Positions 26,301-35,552 of a stretch of 64,000 bases of DNA are shown here, in pieces. The DNA comes from Hahnella lacustris (GTDB lineage: Bacteria; Pseudomonadota; Gammaproteobacteria; Burkholderiales; Burkholderiaceae_A), in assembly GCA_965194655.1 (NCBI GenBank), contig OZ239148.1:1116001-1180000 (forward strand), given 5' to 3'. The position numbers and the translations under genes are program-made. How positions within the stretch are numbered: the stretch's first letter is position 1; each line of letters begins with the position of its first letter. The notes beneath the pieces are model-generated. The model searched no databases and was not told the origin of the DNA. It saw only the letters and a program-made list of their open reading frames with translations.

Positions 26301-26842
26301 TGACCGAAGTGGGCTTTCAGCTCTACAACGACATGCTCACTGAGGCCGTATCTGCGCTGAAAGCTGGCCGGGAGCCCGACATGGACGCCCCGCTGCGCGC
26401 CACTGTGGAAATCAATCTTCACCTGCCCGCCCTGCTTCCGGCCGATTTCTGTGGCGACATTCACGAGCGGCTCATGCTCTACAAGCGCTTGGCCAGTGCG
26501 GAGGACTTCGAGACCCTCCAGAGCCTGCAAGAGGAGCTCATCGACCGTTTCGGTCAATTGCCAGACCCAGCCCGTGCGCTCATCGAGACTCACAAGCTGA
26601 GGCTCAAGGCCAAGCCACTGGGCGTTCAGAAGCTCGATGCAACGCAAGACGGCGTCAGCCTTCAGTTGAGATCCGATGCCCCCATCGATCCGAGCCGGGT
26701 GATTGTCCTCATTCAGAAAGACAAGCGATTTAAACTCGCTGGCCAAGACCGCATTCGCTTTATGAGTGAGTCCAAGGATCTCGCTCAACGCCTGATGCAG
26801 ATCCGAGAAGCACTCTCCCACCTGTTTCCCAACAAGGGTTAA
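23324..26842 (+). CDS. mfd: Transcription-repair coupling factor
   Basis: Mfd displaces stalled RNA polymerase and recruits UvrA. The 1172-residue protein has the UvrB-like N-terminal module (about 1-330), the RNA polymerase-interacting domain with the PGDPVVHLQHGIGRYEGL opening (about 505-520), a RecG-like helicase core with Walker A GDVGFGKTE, the DEEHRFG box and TATPIPRT, then the TRG motif and a C-terminal UvrA-binding domain. The gene starts 16 bases from divergent ispDF, so its promoter must overlap coding sequence. Confidence 0.97.
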   Translation: MNDPKRPRLDPIDLYHLHQARAPQAGQSIALASPTGSADALLSAQWVRALPSKPASESGAAGLIIAHDAAQGQRLEQEIRVFEPDLRVRYLPDWETLAYEAFSPHQDLISDRLLTLYEALTGQLDAVIVAAPTLLQRLPPPEFLAANTFFFRAGQALSMDRLREQLRRAGYNAVSQVVSPGEYAVRGGILDLFPMGSDLPVRVELFDEDVEAIRVFDPDTQRSIHPVKEIRLLPGREYPRGEEAVSRFRSRWREQFEGDPSRCSLYKDAANGVFGAGIEYYLPLLFDTPLANLTDYIHPQGQVLILGLLDEPLQETLGAIRARYQFLKHDLERPVLPPESLWLSPEAVHDALRPFARTSLSRTDVSPTAGLPDVRADRRAAHPFGRLVETVNTIHANDAWVVLAVESHGRRETLLQLLQDQALGVEPLDDWASLQARLQGQQPAAPTVLLATLPVQRGFAAPWWRLTLLTESELFADTGRRSPSAARQQATNVDTLIRDLSELKPGDPVVHLQHGIGRYEGLTHMDLGEGLSEFLHLTYSGGSTLYVPVSQLHLISRYTGANPDQAPLHSLGSGQWEKSKAKAAKMARDTAAELLNLYARRASRTGHGFQFQAGDYERFSEGFGFEETPDQLAAIHAVVQDMIRDKPMDRLVCGDVGFGKTEVALRAAFIAVMDGRQVAVLCPTTLLAEQHFQTFQDRFSNWPVKLAELSRFRTAKESAAALKGIAAGEIDIVIGTHKLLSRDTQFSRLGLVIIDEEHRFGVRQKEALKALRAEVDVLTLTATPIPRTLAMSMERIRDFSVIATAPQKRLAIKTFVRRETNDAVREALLRELKRGGQAYVLHNEVETIQNRLEHLVELVPEARIGVAHGQLGERDLERVMRDFNQQRINVLLCSTIIETGINVPTANTIVIYRADKFGLAQLHQLRGRVGRSHHQAYAYLLVPDEQALSKDAAKRLEAIQAMEELGSGFFLAMHDLEIRGAGEVLGDNQSGNMTEVGFQLYNDMLTEAVSALKAGREPDMDAPLRATVEINLHLPALLPADFCGDIHERLMLYKRLASAEDFETLQSLQEELIDRFGQLPDPARALIETHKLRLKAKPLGVQKLDATQDGVSLQLRSDAPIDPSRVIVLIQKDKRFKLAGQDRIRFMSESKDLAQRLMQIREALSHLFPNKG

Positions 26843-26845
26843 CGC

Positions 26846-27817
26846 ATGAACCTGAAACTGCCCCACCGACTCGTGATCAGCCCCGGCGTGGACGAACGTG
26901 GCATGGTGGTCAGTCGTCCCGACGCCTTTCAGGCGGAGCTAGACGCCCTGATCGCTCGCGCCCTCATCCCCGCCGGACCCGTCTTGCCCGCTCCCGCGCG
27001 CGCGCCCCTGCGGGCGCTTCCCCTCACCCCCGCTGAGGCGCTTGGCCATGCTGGAACCCTGATCTGGGGACCGGTTCCCGGAGATCTAGCCGCGCGGGCG
27101 TTCAAGGCCCTTCGTGAGACGTGCGACCAACAGCGATATGACCTGGCCCTCATTCCGGAGGGAGAGGACCTGGGCGACTTCGCGGTGCTCGCCATGGACA
27201 TGGACTCCACCGTCATCACCATTGAGTGCATTGATGAGCTCGCAGCCTTCGCGGGGAAGAAGGCCGAGGTCGCGGCCATCACCGAGGCTGCCATGCGTGG
27301 AGAGATTGCGGACTATGCCGAGAGCCTTCGGCAGCGCGTGGCGCTGCTCAAAGGAGTCCCGGTGGAGGCCGCTCAGGAAGTGATTGATCAGGCGCTTCGC
27401 CTGACGCCTGGCGCGCGTCAGCTGGTGGAGGCCGCCAATTCCGCAGGCCTCACTACCCTTCTGGTGTCTGGTGGATTCACCTTATTCACCTCCCAGGTCA
27501 GTGCAGTCCTCGGTTTTCAAGAAGTTCGCTCCAATGTGCTCGAGGTCGAGGATGGCCTTCTCACGGGCCACCTCGTCGGTGAAATCGTGGACGGTGCGGT
27601 GAAGGCAGCCACACTCACGCGAGTCTGCGGCGAGCGCGGCGTGGCGACCAACAAGGCCATTGCGATTGGAGACGGGGCAAACGATCTGCCCATGATGGCC
27701 CTCGCGGGCCTGAGCGTGGCCCATCGCGCCAAACCAGCCGTGCGCAGCAAGGCCATGCGGGCGATTCAGCACAGCCGTCTCGACAGCCTCTTATTGGGCT
27801 GGAAGTCTCTAAGCTGA
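26846..27817 (+). CDS. serB: Phosphoserine phosphatase
   Basis: SerB makes serine from phosphoserine, the last step of serine synthesis. The 323-residue product has an N-terminal regulatory region (about 1-110) and a HAD catalytic domain starting at the nucleophile motif MDMDSTVITIECIDE (Asp118 and Asp120). It continues with the SGGFTLFT motif II and GDGANDLPMM motif IV. It lies three bases after mfd on the same strand. Its last nine bases overlap the convergent mrp gene. Confidence 0.96.
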   Translation: MNLKLPHRLVISPGVDERGMVVSRPDAFQAELDALIARALIPAGPVLPAPARAPLRALPLTPAEALGHAGTLIWGPVPGDLAARAFKALRETCDQQRYDLALIPEGEDLGDFAVLAMDMDSTVITIECIDELAAFAGKKAEVAAITEAAMRGEIADYAESLRQRVALLKGVPVEAAQEVIDQALRLTPGARQLVEAANSAGLTTLLVSGGFTLFTSQVSAVLGFQEVRSNVLEVEDGLLTGHLVGEIVDGAVKAATLTRVCGERGVATNKAIAIGDGANDLPMMALAGLSVAHRAKPAVRSKAMRAIQHSRLDSLLLGWKSLS

Positions 27818-28636
27818 AACGATCTTGATGGTGGGCCGCTTGGCGGCCTTGACCAATCTCTCGGAGAGGTCAGACCAGAGCCGCTGGGCGATCTCAGCAT
27901 AGAGCTTGGCCTCAGGGCTCTCCGGGAAAGCCGCCACCGTGGGGACGCCCTTGTCGGACTGCTCCATGATGCTGGCCACCAACGGAAGGCTGCCCAAGAG
28001 GGGAACTCCCGTCTGGTCTGCAAGCTGCTGACCCCCGCCCTGTCCAAAGAGGTGCGACACCCCTTTGCAGCAAGGACAGGCAAAGACCGCCATATTCTCA
28101 ACGATGCCCAGCACGGGCACGGAGACCCTCTCAAACATGCGCAGGCCCTTCAGGGCATCAGCCAATGCCATCCGCTGCGGGGTGGTCACAATCACAGCGC
28201 CTTGCAATGGAATCTGTTGGGCCAAGGTGAGGTGGACATCGCCGGTACCGGGAGGCATATCAATGAGAAGGACGTCGAGGTGGTCCCAGGCCGTCTGTTT
28301 CACGATCTGCTGAAGCGCCCCCGAAGCCATGGGCCCTCTCCAGGCCACTGCCTGATCTGGTGGGACCAGAAAGCCGATGGAGTTGACCTGAAGGCCGAGC
28401 TTTCGCAGCGGCAGCATCCGCTTGTCCTCGGTGATCTCAGGCTTGTCATGGAGATCGAGCAAGGTGGGAAGGCTAGGACCGTAGATGTCCGCATCGGCCA
28501 CGCCGACGCGCAAGCCCATCTGAGAGAGTGCAAGCGCGAGGTTGATGGTGGTGGTCGACTTGCCTACGCCGCCCTTACCGGAGGCCACAGCCACCACGGC
28601 CTTCACACCCGATACAGGCTCTTGAGCAGCGGCCAT
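27809..28636 (-). CDS. Mrp/ApbC family iron-sulfur carrier ATPase, short form
   Basis: This P-loop ATPase (275 residues) carries or transfers Fe-S clusters. It shows the deviant Walker A GKGGVGKSTT near residue 21, DADIYGPSLP, a DMPPGTGD motif and a CPCC cysteine pair near 186-189 for cluster binding. Most proteobacterial Mrp proteins have about 360 residues with an N-terminal DUF59 (MIP18) domain; here that domain is missing and the ABC-F gene ends three bases upstream, leaving no room for it. The short form still has all core motifs. Confidence 0.9.
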   Translation of the reverse strand: MAAAQEPVSGVKAVVAVASGKGGVGKSTTTINLALALSQMGLRVGVADADIYGPSLPTLLDLHDKPEITEDKRMLPLRKLGLQVNSIGFLVPPDQAVAWRGPMASGALQQIVKQTAWDHLDVLLIDMPPGTGDVHLTLAQQIPLQGAVIVTTPQRMALADALKGLRMFERVSVPVLGIVENMAVFACPCCKGVSHLFGQGGGQQLADQTGVPLLGSLPLVASIMEQSDKGVPTVAAFPESPEAKLYAEIAQRLWSDLSERLVKAAKRPTIKIVSA

Positions 28637-28638
28637 GC

Positions 28639-30255
28639 CTAGACCTCCAGCCCTTGGCTGGTCAGAAACTCATCATAAGTTCCCTTAAAATCAATCACTT
28701 TTCCATCACCCTTCATGTAAAATATTCGATTGGCGACCGCGTTGACGAACTCCCGGTCATGGGAGACGACGAGCAAAGTCCCCTCGTACTTCTCCAGGGC
28801 CATTTGAAGGGACTCAATGGATTCCATGTCGAGGTGATTGGTAGGCTCGTCCATGATGAGCACATTGGGGCGCTCCAGCATGAGACGCCCGAAGGTCATC
28901 CGGTGCTTCTCGCCTCCGGACAAGACACGGACGGGCTTATGCACCTCATCCCCTGAGAACAACAATCGGCCCAGAATCGAGCGTAGTGCCTGATCGTCAT
29001 CTCCCTCTTGGGAAAATCGCTGAAGCCAGGTGGTGAGGCTACTGTCTTGCTCGAAGTCTGGATAGACGTCCTGAGCCATGTAGCCAATCTGCGCATTCTC
29101 AGCCCACTTCACCAACCCGCCGTCTACACCATAGCCACCGAGGGCCTCACCCACCATGGTCTTCACCAGTGTGGACTTACCCGCCCCGTTCGCTCCCACA
29201 ATGGCAATCTTCTCTCCGGCCTCAATCATGAGGGAGACCTTGTCGAGCACCTTTTGGCCCTCAAACCCTTTCTCAACACTCTGAAGGTGAACGGCCTGAC
29301 GGTAGAGCTGCTTGGTCTGCTCAAACCGGATGTAGGGGTTCTGTCTGGAGGATGGTCGAACCTCTACGGCATCCGCTTGAATCTTCTCAATGAGCTTACG
29401 TCGAGAGGTCGCCTGCTTTGCTTTGGATTTGTTTGCTGAGAATCGGCGAACAAAGTCTTGCAGTTCGGCCACCCGCTCTTTTCCCTTGGCGTTCGCTGCC
29501 ATCAGGCGCGCCCGGGATTCTGTGGCGGCCAGCATGTAGTCGTCGTAGTTTCCCGGGTAGATCCGAATTTCTCCGTAGTCCACGTCGGCCATATGGGTAC
29601 AGACTGAATTGAGGAAATGACGGTCGTGGGAGATGATGATCATGGTGCTGTCACGCTCGTTGAGCAGATCTTCGAGCCAGCGAATGGTGTCGATGTCGAG
29701 GTTGTTGGTGGGCTCATCAAGCAAGAGCACGTCAGGATTAGAGAACATGGCCTGCGCCAGCAAGACCCGTAACTTCCAGCCCGGGGCAATCTCGCTCATC
29801 GGACCATTGTGCTGCTCCAAGGGAATCCCTGCCCCAAGCAAGAGCTCGCCCGCTCGCGCCTCTGCGGTATAGCCGTCGAATTCAGCGAACCTGGCCTCCA
29901 GGTCGGCCGCCTTCATGTAGTCCTCTTCGGTCGCATCTGGATTGGCGTAAATCGCGTCACGCTCCGTCATGGCGGCCCACATCTCCTCGTGCCCCATCAT
30001 GACCACATCCAGCACCCGAACATCCTCATAGGCAAATTGATCCTGACGAAGCTTTCCGAGGCGAACGCCTGGCTCTGTCATCACCACGCCGTTGGTTTGC
30101 TCTAGGTCCCCCCCGAGAATCTTCATAAAGGTGGACTTACCACAGCCATTGGCACCAATGAGGCCGTACCGATTTCCGTCCGTGAACTTCACCGATACGT
30201 TTTCAAACAGGGGTTTTGCCCCAAATTGCATGGTGATATTTGCAGTCGACAACAT
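28639..30255 (-). CDS. ABC-F family ATPase, YbiT-like
   Basis: ABC-F proteins are soluble twin-ATPase factors that act at the ribosome. The 538-residue product has two nucleotide domains with Walker A GANGCGKST and GANGAGKST, the YbiT-type first signature EIAPGWKLRVLLAQA, an LSGGEKHRM second signature, and LLDEPTNNLD and IMDEPTNHLD Walker B motifs. A charged linker lies between the domains (about 245-315). It starts two bases after the purL stop and ends just before mrp. Confidence 0.93.
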   Translation of the reverse strand: MLSTANITMQFGAKPLFENVSVKFTDGNRYGLIGANGCGKSTFMKILGGDLEQTNGVVMTEPGVRLGKLRQDQFAYEDVRVLDVVMMGHEEMWAAMTERDAIYANPDATEEDYMKAADLEARFAEFDGYTAEARAGELLLGAGIPLEQHNGPMSEIAPGWKLRVLLAQAMFSNPDVLLLDEPTNNLDIDTIRWLEDLLNERDSTMIIISHDRHFLNSVCTHMADVDYGEIRIYPGNYDDYMLAATESRARLMAANAKGKERVAELQDFVRRFSANKSKAKQATSRRKLIEKIQADAVEVRPSSRQNPYIRFEQTKQLYRQAVHLQSVEKGFEGQKVLDKVSLMIEAGEKIAIVGANGAGKSTLVKTMVGEALGGYGVDGGLVKWAENAQIGYMAQDVYPDFEQDSSLTTWLQRFSQEGDDDQALRSILGRLLFSGDEVHKPVRVLSGGEKHRMTFGRLMLERPNVLIMDEPTNHLDMESIESLQMALEKYEGTLLVVSHDREFVNAVANRIFYMKGDGKVIDFKGTYDEFLTSQGLEV

Positions 30256-30257
30256 AG

Positions 30258-33200
30258 TTATTGAACCCAGTCGTAAGCGTTGCGGAACATCTGAAGCCAG
30301 GGCGACCCATCGCCATGTTCAGACCAGTCCTTGGGAGCCCAAGAGAGCTGTACCCTTCGGAAGGTACGCTCTGGATGTGGCATGAGTATGGTGACCCGAC
30401 CGTCTTGGTTGGTCAGGCCGGTGACGCCATCGGGCGAGCCGTTTGGGTTCTGTGGATACCGACCTGCGGGCTGCCCATCGGGTTGGATGAATCGAAGGGC
30501 AACATGCGCCTGTGCGAGCCGCTGCTGCCCGAGTGGCCCCGCGCCAAAGTCTGCCCGTCCTTCTCCGTGGGAGACCACCACCGGCAGGCGGGCCCCCTGC
30601 ATGCCCTGAAAGAAAATCGATGCCGAGGGCTGAATCTCGACCAGGCTCAAGCGCGCTTCAAACTGCTCGGAGCGATTGCGCTCGAACACCGGCCAATCCT
30701 GTGCGCCCGGAATGATGGGCGCGAGGGTGCTCATCATCTGGCAGCCATTACACACCCCCAGCGCAAACCGAGAGGTGTCAGCAAAAAAGGCGGAAAAGGC
30801 GTCTCGGAGCCGAGGCTGGTAAAGGATGGACCGAGCCCATCCTCGACCCGCGCCCAAGACATCGCCATAGGAGAAGCCGCCACAGGCTGCAAGGCCAACA
30901 AACGAATCGAGACTGACCCGGCCTTCGGCGAGGTCGGACATGTGGACATCCCAGGGCTCAAAGCCAGCCGCGTGAAACGCTGCAGCCATCTCGACCTGAC
31001 CATTGACCCCTTGCTCTCTCAGAATGGCTACTCGAGGTCTGATGGACTTCAGAACCTGAGGCGCGGTGAGGGCCGCTGACAAAGCCGGAGGAACCACGGT
31101 GGGCATTGGGTCTGATGCGAGGCGCAGATCACTGAAGGCCTGCTCGACACACTCGGGATGATCTCGACCCAGGGCCACCTGCATGGAGGCGTCAGACCAA
31201 GCCTGCTGGAGATCCGCTCGAGCGAGACTGAGGATGCATTTGGCATCGCGATAGAGTTCAATCACGTCACGCGGATTGAGCGAGGCGATTTCATAGGCCC
31301 GAGCGGAGAGCCCATGACGACGAAGCACATCCATCAGTTCCGTCCTTCGGGCCTTCGAGACCTGCAGGACCACACCAAGCTCCTCTGCAAAGAGGGCCTT
31401 GAGCGTGAGCTCATGGCGTTGAACCGAGACCTGCTCAGGACGAATCTTGAAGTCTCCCCAATCGGCTGCGACCGGATCAATGGTGAGCAGATCGAGATTG
31501 ATGGTGAGACCACAGCGCCCAGCAAAGGCCATCTCGGCTAGGCAAGCCCACAGCCCGCCATCGGAGCGGTCGTGATAGGCCTGAACCAGATCATCTAACT
31601 CATGCAGTTCATGGAGTGCCGCATGCAGCTGACGCAACATCGATGGATCGTCCAGATCTGGAGGGGCTCCACCGAACACGCCTTGGGTCTGGGCAAGGAT
31701 CGACCCGCCCAGTCGGTTTTTGCCCCCACCGAGATCGATCAACACCAAAATGCCATCGGCCTGGTCCCGGTTGATCTGTGGCGTCCAGCATCGGCGAACG
31801 TCTGCGACCGGCGCTACGGCGGTGAGGTTGAGGCTCACGGGGGAGATCACGGACTGCTCCCCGGTGGCGTCCTCCCAACGGGTGCGCATGCTCAGGGAGT
31901 CTTTGCCCACAGGGATGGATAGCCCCAAGGAAGGGCAGGCCTCCATGGCCAAGGCATGAACAGCCTCGTACAGGGCCGCATCTTGGCCTGGCTCACCACA
32001 GGCCGCCATCCAGTTCGCGCAGAGCTTGATCTGGTCAAGGGCCGGCAGTTGAACGGCAAACAGATTGGTGAGGGCCTCCCCCAGAGCCAGGCGCACTGAG
32101 GCAGCTGGACTCACGATGGCCACGGGCGGGCGCTCGCCAAGGGCCATCGCCTGGCCGCCAAAGCCCTGATAATCCCAGAGCGTAAGCGCCACGTCAGAGA
32201 CGGGCGTTTGCCAAGGCCCAACCATCTGATCGCGAGCTGAGAGGCCCCCAACCGTTCGGTCGCCGATGGTGATGAGGAATTCCTTGCTGCCCACGGTGGG
32301 GTGCTTGAGCACCTCCAACACAGCAGACTCCAGTTCTATGGTGGTGAGATCGATCTGACCGGCATCCAAGGGTTGGCGGACCACATCGCGGTGCATCTTA
32401 GGTGGCTTGCCAAGTAAGACACTGATGGGCATGTCGACCGGCTGCTGGGTATTAAGGTCGGTTTGGGGATCGGCCACCACCAAACGGTCTTCAGCGACTG
32501 CGCGCCCGACCACCGCGAATGGGCACCGCTCCCGTCGGCAGAGGGCTTCAAAACGTGAGAGATCGACCGGGCGAATCGCGAGCACGTAGCGCTCCTGCGA
32601 CTCGTTACACCAGATCTCTGCTGGCGAGAGTCCCTCTTCGTCGAGCAGAATGTCTCTCAGACTAAAACGCCCTCCAAGGTCCGCTCCGTGGACCAGCTCG
32701 GGGAAGGCATTGGAGAGCCCACCCGCACCGACGTCATGGATGGAGATGATGGGATTCTCAGGTCCAAGGGCCACACAGGCATCGATGACCTCCTGAGCCC
32801 GTCGCTGCATTTCTGGATTTCCCCGCTGGACAGAGTCAAAGTCGAGCGCTTCGTCGTTATGCCCCGTCTGAAGCGAGGATGCTGCCCCACCGCCCATGCC
32901 AATCCTCATCCCTGGGCCGCCCAACTGAATGAGCAAGGCCTCCTCTGGGATGAGGTCCTTCTGGACCATGGCGCCTTCGATGGCTCCCACACCACCTGCC
33001 AGCATGATGGGCTTGTGATAGCCCCAGCGCTGGCCGCCGTGGGTCAGCTCAAACGCACGAAAGTATCCCAGCAGGCCTGGACGGCCAAATTCATTGTTGA
33101 ACGCCGCAGCACCCAGCGGCCCTTCCGTCATGATGGACAGCGCCGAGGCAATGCGACTGGGCGCCTGCGGACGCCCCGAAAAGTCCAGATGGGAGACTGT

Positions 33201-34208
33201 GAAGCCCGTCAAGCCTGCACGAGGTTCTGCACCTCGGCCCGTTGCGCCCTCGTCACGAATCTCACCGCCGGCCCCCGTTGCAGCACCTGGGAAGGGCGAG
33301 ATCGCCGTGGGGTGGTTGTGCGTCTCAGCTTTGAGCACGGTGTGTAGATCGGTGTGGCGCACTGCGTATGGCCCCGGCTCGCCGGGAGCGGGAACCAGCC
33401 GCGCGGCAGTAGCCCCTTGCAAGACTGCCGCGTTGTCGGAATACGCGGAGAGGGTGAACTGCGGCGTGACGCCATGGGTATGCCGAATCATGCCGAACAG
33501 CGACTGAGGCTGTGCCTCGCCATTGATTGTGAAACTGGCATTAAAAATCTTGTGCCGGCAATGCTCAGAATTGGCCTGCGCGAACATGAGCAGCTCGACA
33601 TCGGTCGGGTCACGACCCAGACGGTCATATGCCTCGCGAAGGTAGTCGAGCTCCTCGGTCGAGAGCGCAAGGCCGAGACTGCGATTGGCCAACGCCAACT
33701 GGCTTCGGTCAACCTGTGTCAAAGGCTGAACGTCGCGCGATTCGAAGAGCCCCAGCGGAGGCTCCCCGACAAAGACCTGCTCGACCATTCGATCAAACAA
33801 TAGGCCAAGCAGAGGCCCAACACGATCTTCCGAGAGCGGAATGTCGAAACATTGTCCGCGCTCAATGCGATCGAGCCCGGTCACCCCGCAGGACAGCAGA
33901 ATATCGGAAGCCTTGGAAGACCATGGACTTCGAGTGCCCTGCCTCGGAAAGACCCAGATGCGGGTGCTGCCTCGACGACTCTCGGGCCACTCCGTGCCTG
34001 AAAGATCGAGCAGCTCTTTGAGCTCGCGAGGAAGCTCACCCTTGGACATCCAGTCAGCAGAGCCCGACAGCAGATAAGCCCAATGCACACCAAGTGACTG
34101 GGCATCAAGCCGAAGGCTCGGGACCCGAGCGTGGAATTGAGAGAGGAGGCGAGCCTTGCGAAAATCGGAGAGCGCCTGCAGGCCCGGCAGGCAACGAAGT
34201 TGGCGCAT
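30258..34208 (-). CDS. purL: Phosphoribosylformylglycinamidine synthase
   Basis: PurL makes FGAM in purine synthesis from FGAR, ATP and glutamine. This is the large single-chain form (1316 residues). It has an N-terminal PurS-like region, two AIRS-type halves with SEHCRHKIFN and the HNHPTAISPFPGAATGAGGE nucleotide motif, and a C-terminal glutamine amidotransferase domain with the nucleophile in GVCNGCQMM and the PHPERTFR His-Glu pair. It heads a minus-strand run with the ABC-F ATPase and mrp genes downstream. Confidence 0.98.
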   Translation of the reverse strand: MRQLRCLPGLQALSDFRKARLLSQFHARVPSLRLDAQSLGVHWAYLLSGSADWMSKGELPRELKELLDLSGTEWPESRRGSTRIWVFPRQGTRSPWSSKASDILLSCGVTGLDRIERGQCFDIPLSEDRVGPLLGLLFDRMVEQVFVGEPPLGLFESRDVQPLTQVDRSQLALANRSLGLALSTEELDYLREAYDRLGRDPTDVELLMFAQANSEHCRHKIFNASFTINGEAQPQSLFGMIRHTHGVTPQFTLSAYSDNAAVLQGATAARLVPAPGEPGPYAVRHTDLHTVLKAETHNHPTAISPFPGAATGAGGEIRDEGATGRGAEPRAGLTGFTVSHLDFSGRPQAPSRIASALSIMTEGPLGAAAFNNEFGRPGLLGYFRAFELTHGGQRWGYHKPIMLAGGVGAIEGAMVQKDLIPEEALLIQLGGPGMRIGMGGGAASSLQTGHNDEALDFDSVQRGNPEMQRRAQEVIDACVALGPENPIISIHDVGAGGLSNAFPELVHGADLGGRFSLRDILLDEEGLSPAEIWCNESQERYVLAIRPVDLSRFEALCRRERCPFAVVGRAVAEDRLVVADPQTDLNTQQPVDMPISVLLGKPPKMHRDVVRQPLDAGQIDLTTIELESAVLEVLKHPTVGSKEFLITIGDRTVGGLSARDQMVGPWQTPVSDVALTLWDYQGFGGQAMALGERPPVAIVSPAASVRLALGEALTNLFAVQLPALDQIKLCANWMAACGEPGQDAALYEAVHALAMEACPSLGLSIPVGKDSLSMRTRWEDATGEQSVISPVSLNLTAVAPVADVRRCWTPQINRDQADGILVLIDLGGGKNRLGGSILAQTQGVFGGAPPDLDDPSMLRQLHAALHELHELDDLVQAYHDRSDGGLWACLAEMAFAGRCGLTINLDLLTIDPVAADWGDFKIRPEQVSVQRHELTLKALFAEELGVVLQVSKARRTELMDVLRRHGLSARAYEIASLNPRDVIELYRDAKCILSLARADLQQAWSDASMQVALGRDHPECVEQAFSDLRLASDPMPTVVPPALSAALTAPQVLKSIRPRVAILREQGVNGQVEMAAAFHAAGFEPWDVHMSDLAEGRVSLDSFVGLAACGGFSYGDVLGAGRGWARSILYQPRLRDAFSAFFADTSRFALGVCNGCQMMSTLAPIIPGAQDWPVFERNRSEQFEARLSLVEIQPSASIFFQGMQGARLPVVVSHGEGRADFGAGPLGQQRLAQAHVALRFIQPDGQPAGRYPQNPNGSPDGVTGLTNQDGRVTILMPHPERTFRRVQLSWAPKDWSEHGDGSPWLQMFRNAYDWVQ

Positions 34209-34215
34209 CTCTCTA

Positions 34216-34881
34216 TTATACGAGGCGCCCTGCTCTCAGTTCGATTCGGTGATGGCAACGACTGGCCAGGTCTGGGTCATGCGTCACGATCATGACCGTG
34301 GTCCCAAGGCGAGCCTGGAGTTCAAAGATGAGTTCCATCACCCTTGCGCCGCTTGCTGAGTCAAGGCTACCCGTGGGCTCGTCTGCAAACAGAATCTTGG
34401 GCGAGAGGGCAAAGGCCCGTGCCACAGCCACCCGCTGCTGCTCTCCACCAGACAGGGTGGCGGGAAAATGCCCAAGCCGACCACCCAGCCCAACGGCCTC
34501 AAGCATGGCCTTGGCGACTGGCTCGGGCTCCACGTGACCGGCCAACTCAAGCGGGAGCATGACGTTCTCTAAAGCATTGAGCTGAGGCATGAGCTGAAAG
34601 GACTGAAACACGAATCCAAGCGTTCCGTTTCTCCTCTGTGCACGCGCCTCCTCAGACAGTGCAGAAATCTCCTCGCCCGACCAGCGAACCGCACCCGAGG
34701 TGGGGACATCCAGGCCAGCCAGAAGGCCAAGCAGGGTAGACTTTCCACACCCCGACGGCCCCCAAATGGCCATCGACTCGCCCTCTGGAAGGCAGAGGCT
34801 CACGTGGTCCAGAATGGTCAGGGCCTCATCGCCATCCGAAACCTGCTTAACCAAATTTACGGCCTCAATTGCACAGCTCAC
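34216..34881 (-). CDS. ABC transporter ATP-binding protein, YbbA/LolD-like
   Basis: The 221-residue ATPase has Walker A GPSGCGKST, the LSGGEQQR signature, Walker B ILFADEPTGSLD and a MIVTHDPDLA switch His. It belongs to the MacB/LolD/YbbA group that works with FtsX-like permeases. In E. coli, ybbA lies divergent from tesA with its permease ybbP next to it; here tesA is divergent but no permease follows, since purL is next. The start is GTG. Only 14 bases separate it from the tesA ATG. Confidence 0.9.
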   Translation of the reverse strand: MSCAIEAVNLVKQVSDGDEALTILDHVSLCLPEGESMAIWGPSGCGKSTLLGLLAGLDVPTSGAVRWSGEEISALSEEARAQRRNGTLGFVFQSFQLMPQLNALENVMLPLELAGHVEPEPVAKAMLEAVGLGGRLGHFPATLSGGEQQRVAVARAFALSPKILFADEPTGSLDSASGARVMELIFELQARLGTTVMIVTHDPDLASRCHHRIELRAGRLV

Positions 34882-34895
34882 ATTCTCACTCCTTG

Positions 34896-35552
34896 ATGGT
34901 CAGACGACAGGTCTTACTCAGCGTGTTGGGATTCGTCCTTACCCCCACCGCCTTGGCGAACTCGGGTGCACCTGCAAAGGCGCAGCGTCCTATTGTGATG
35001 GTTTACGGAGACAGTCTATCGGCTGCCTATGGCCTGCCCACCTCTCAAGGCTGGGCTGCCCTTCTTCAGAAGCGACTCGAGGAGGAGAAGTTCCCACATC
35101 AGGTGATCAATCGAAGTCTCTCTGGTGAGACCAGCTTTGGAGGCCTCCAGCGACTGCCAGCAGCGCTCAAGCGCCAACGCCCTGCGGTCACCCTGCTCGC
35201 GCTTGGGGCAAATGACGGGCTGCGTGGACTTTCCATGGTTGAAACCGAGAGGAATCTGGACCAGATGATTAAAGCCCTCCAAAACGCGGGGTCGAAGGTC
35301 GTGCTCATGGGCATTCGGCTTCCACCCAACTATGGCCCCGAGAGCGCCAAGGACTTCGAGCGCCTATACCGCTCACTCGCACGTAAACACAACACGGCGC
35401 TGGTGCCGCTGCTCTTGGCGGGCTTTGAGACAGACGAGACACTCTTTCAAGCCGACCGCATTCACCCCAACGCGAACGCCCAGCCCCGAATACTGGAGAA
35501 CCTATGGCCCACGCTACGCCCCTTGCTCAGATCCTCTCAAGCCTCGCGCTAG
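34896..35552 (+). CDS. tesA: Acyl-CoA thioesterase I / arylesterase TesA
   Basis: TesA is a periplasmic SGNH-family esterase acting on acyl thioesters and lysophospholipids. From the ATG at 34896 the protein has 218 residues with a signal peptide (RRQVLLSVLGFVLTPTALA). The catalytic blocks are YGDSLSAAYG (Ser), GANDGLRG (Asn) and DRIHPNANAQ (Asp and His). The frame is open from a TTG at 34869, but that start lies inside the divergent ATPase gene. The 3' end overlaps the next gene by 49 bases. Confidence 0.93.
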   Translation: MVRRQVLLSVLGFVLTPTALANSGAPAKAQRPIVMVYGDSLSAAYGLPTSQGWAALLQKRLEEEKFPHQVINRSLSGETSFGGLQRLPAALKRQRPAVTLLALGANDGLRGLSMVETERNLDQMIKALQNAGSKVVLMGIRLPPNYGPESAKDFERLYRSLARKHNTALVPLLLAGFETDETLFQADRIHPNANAQPRILENLWPTLRPLLRSSQASR

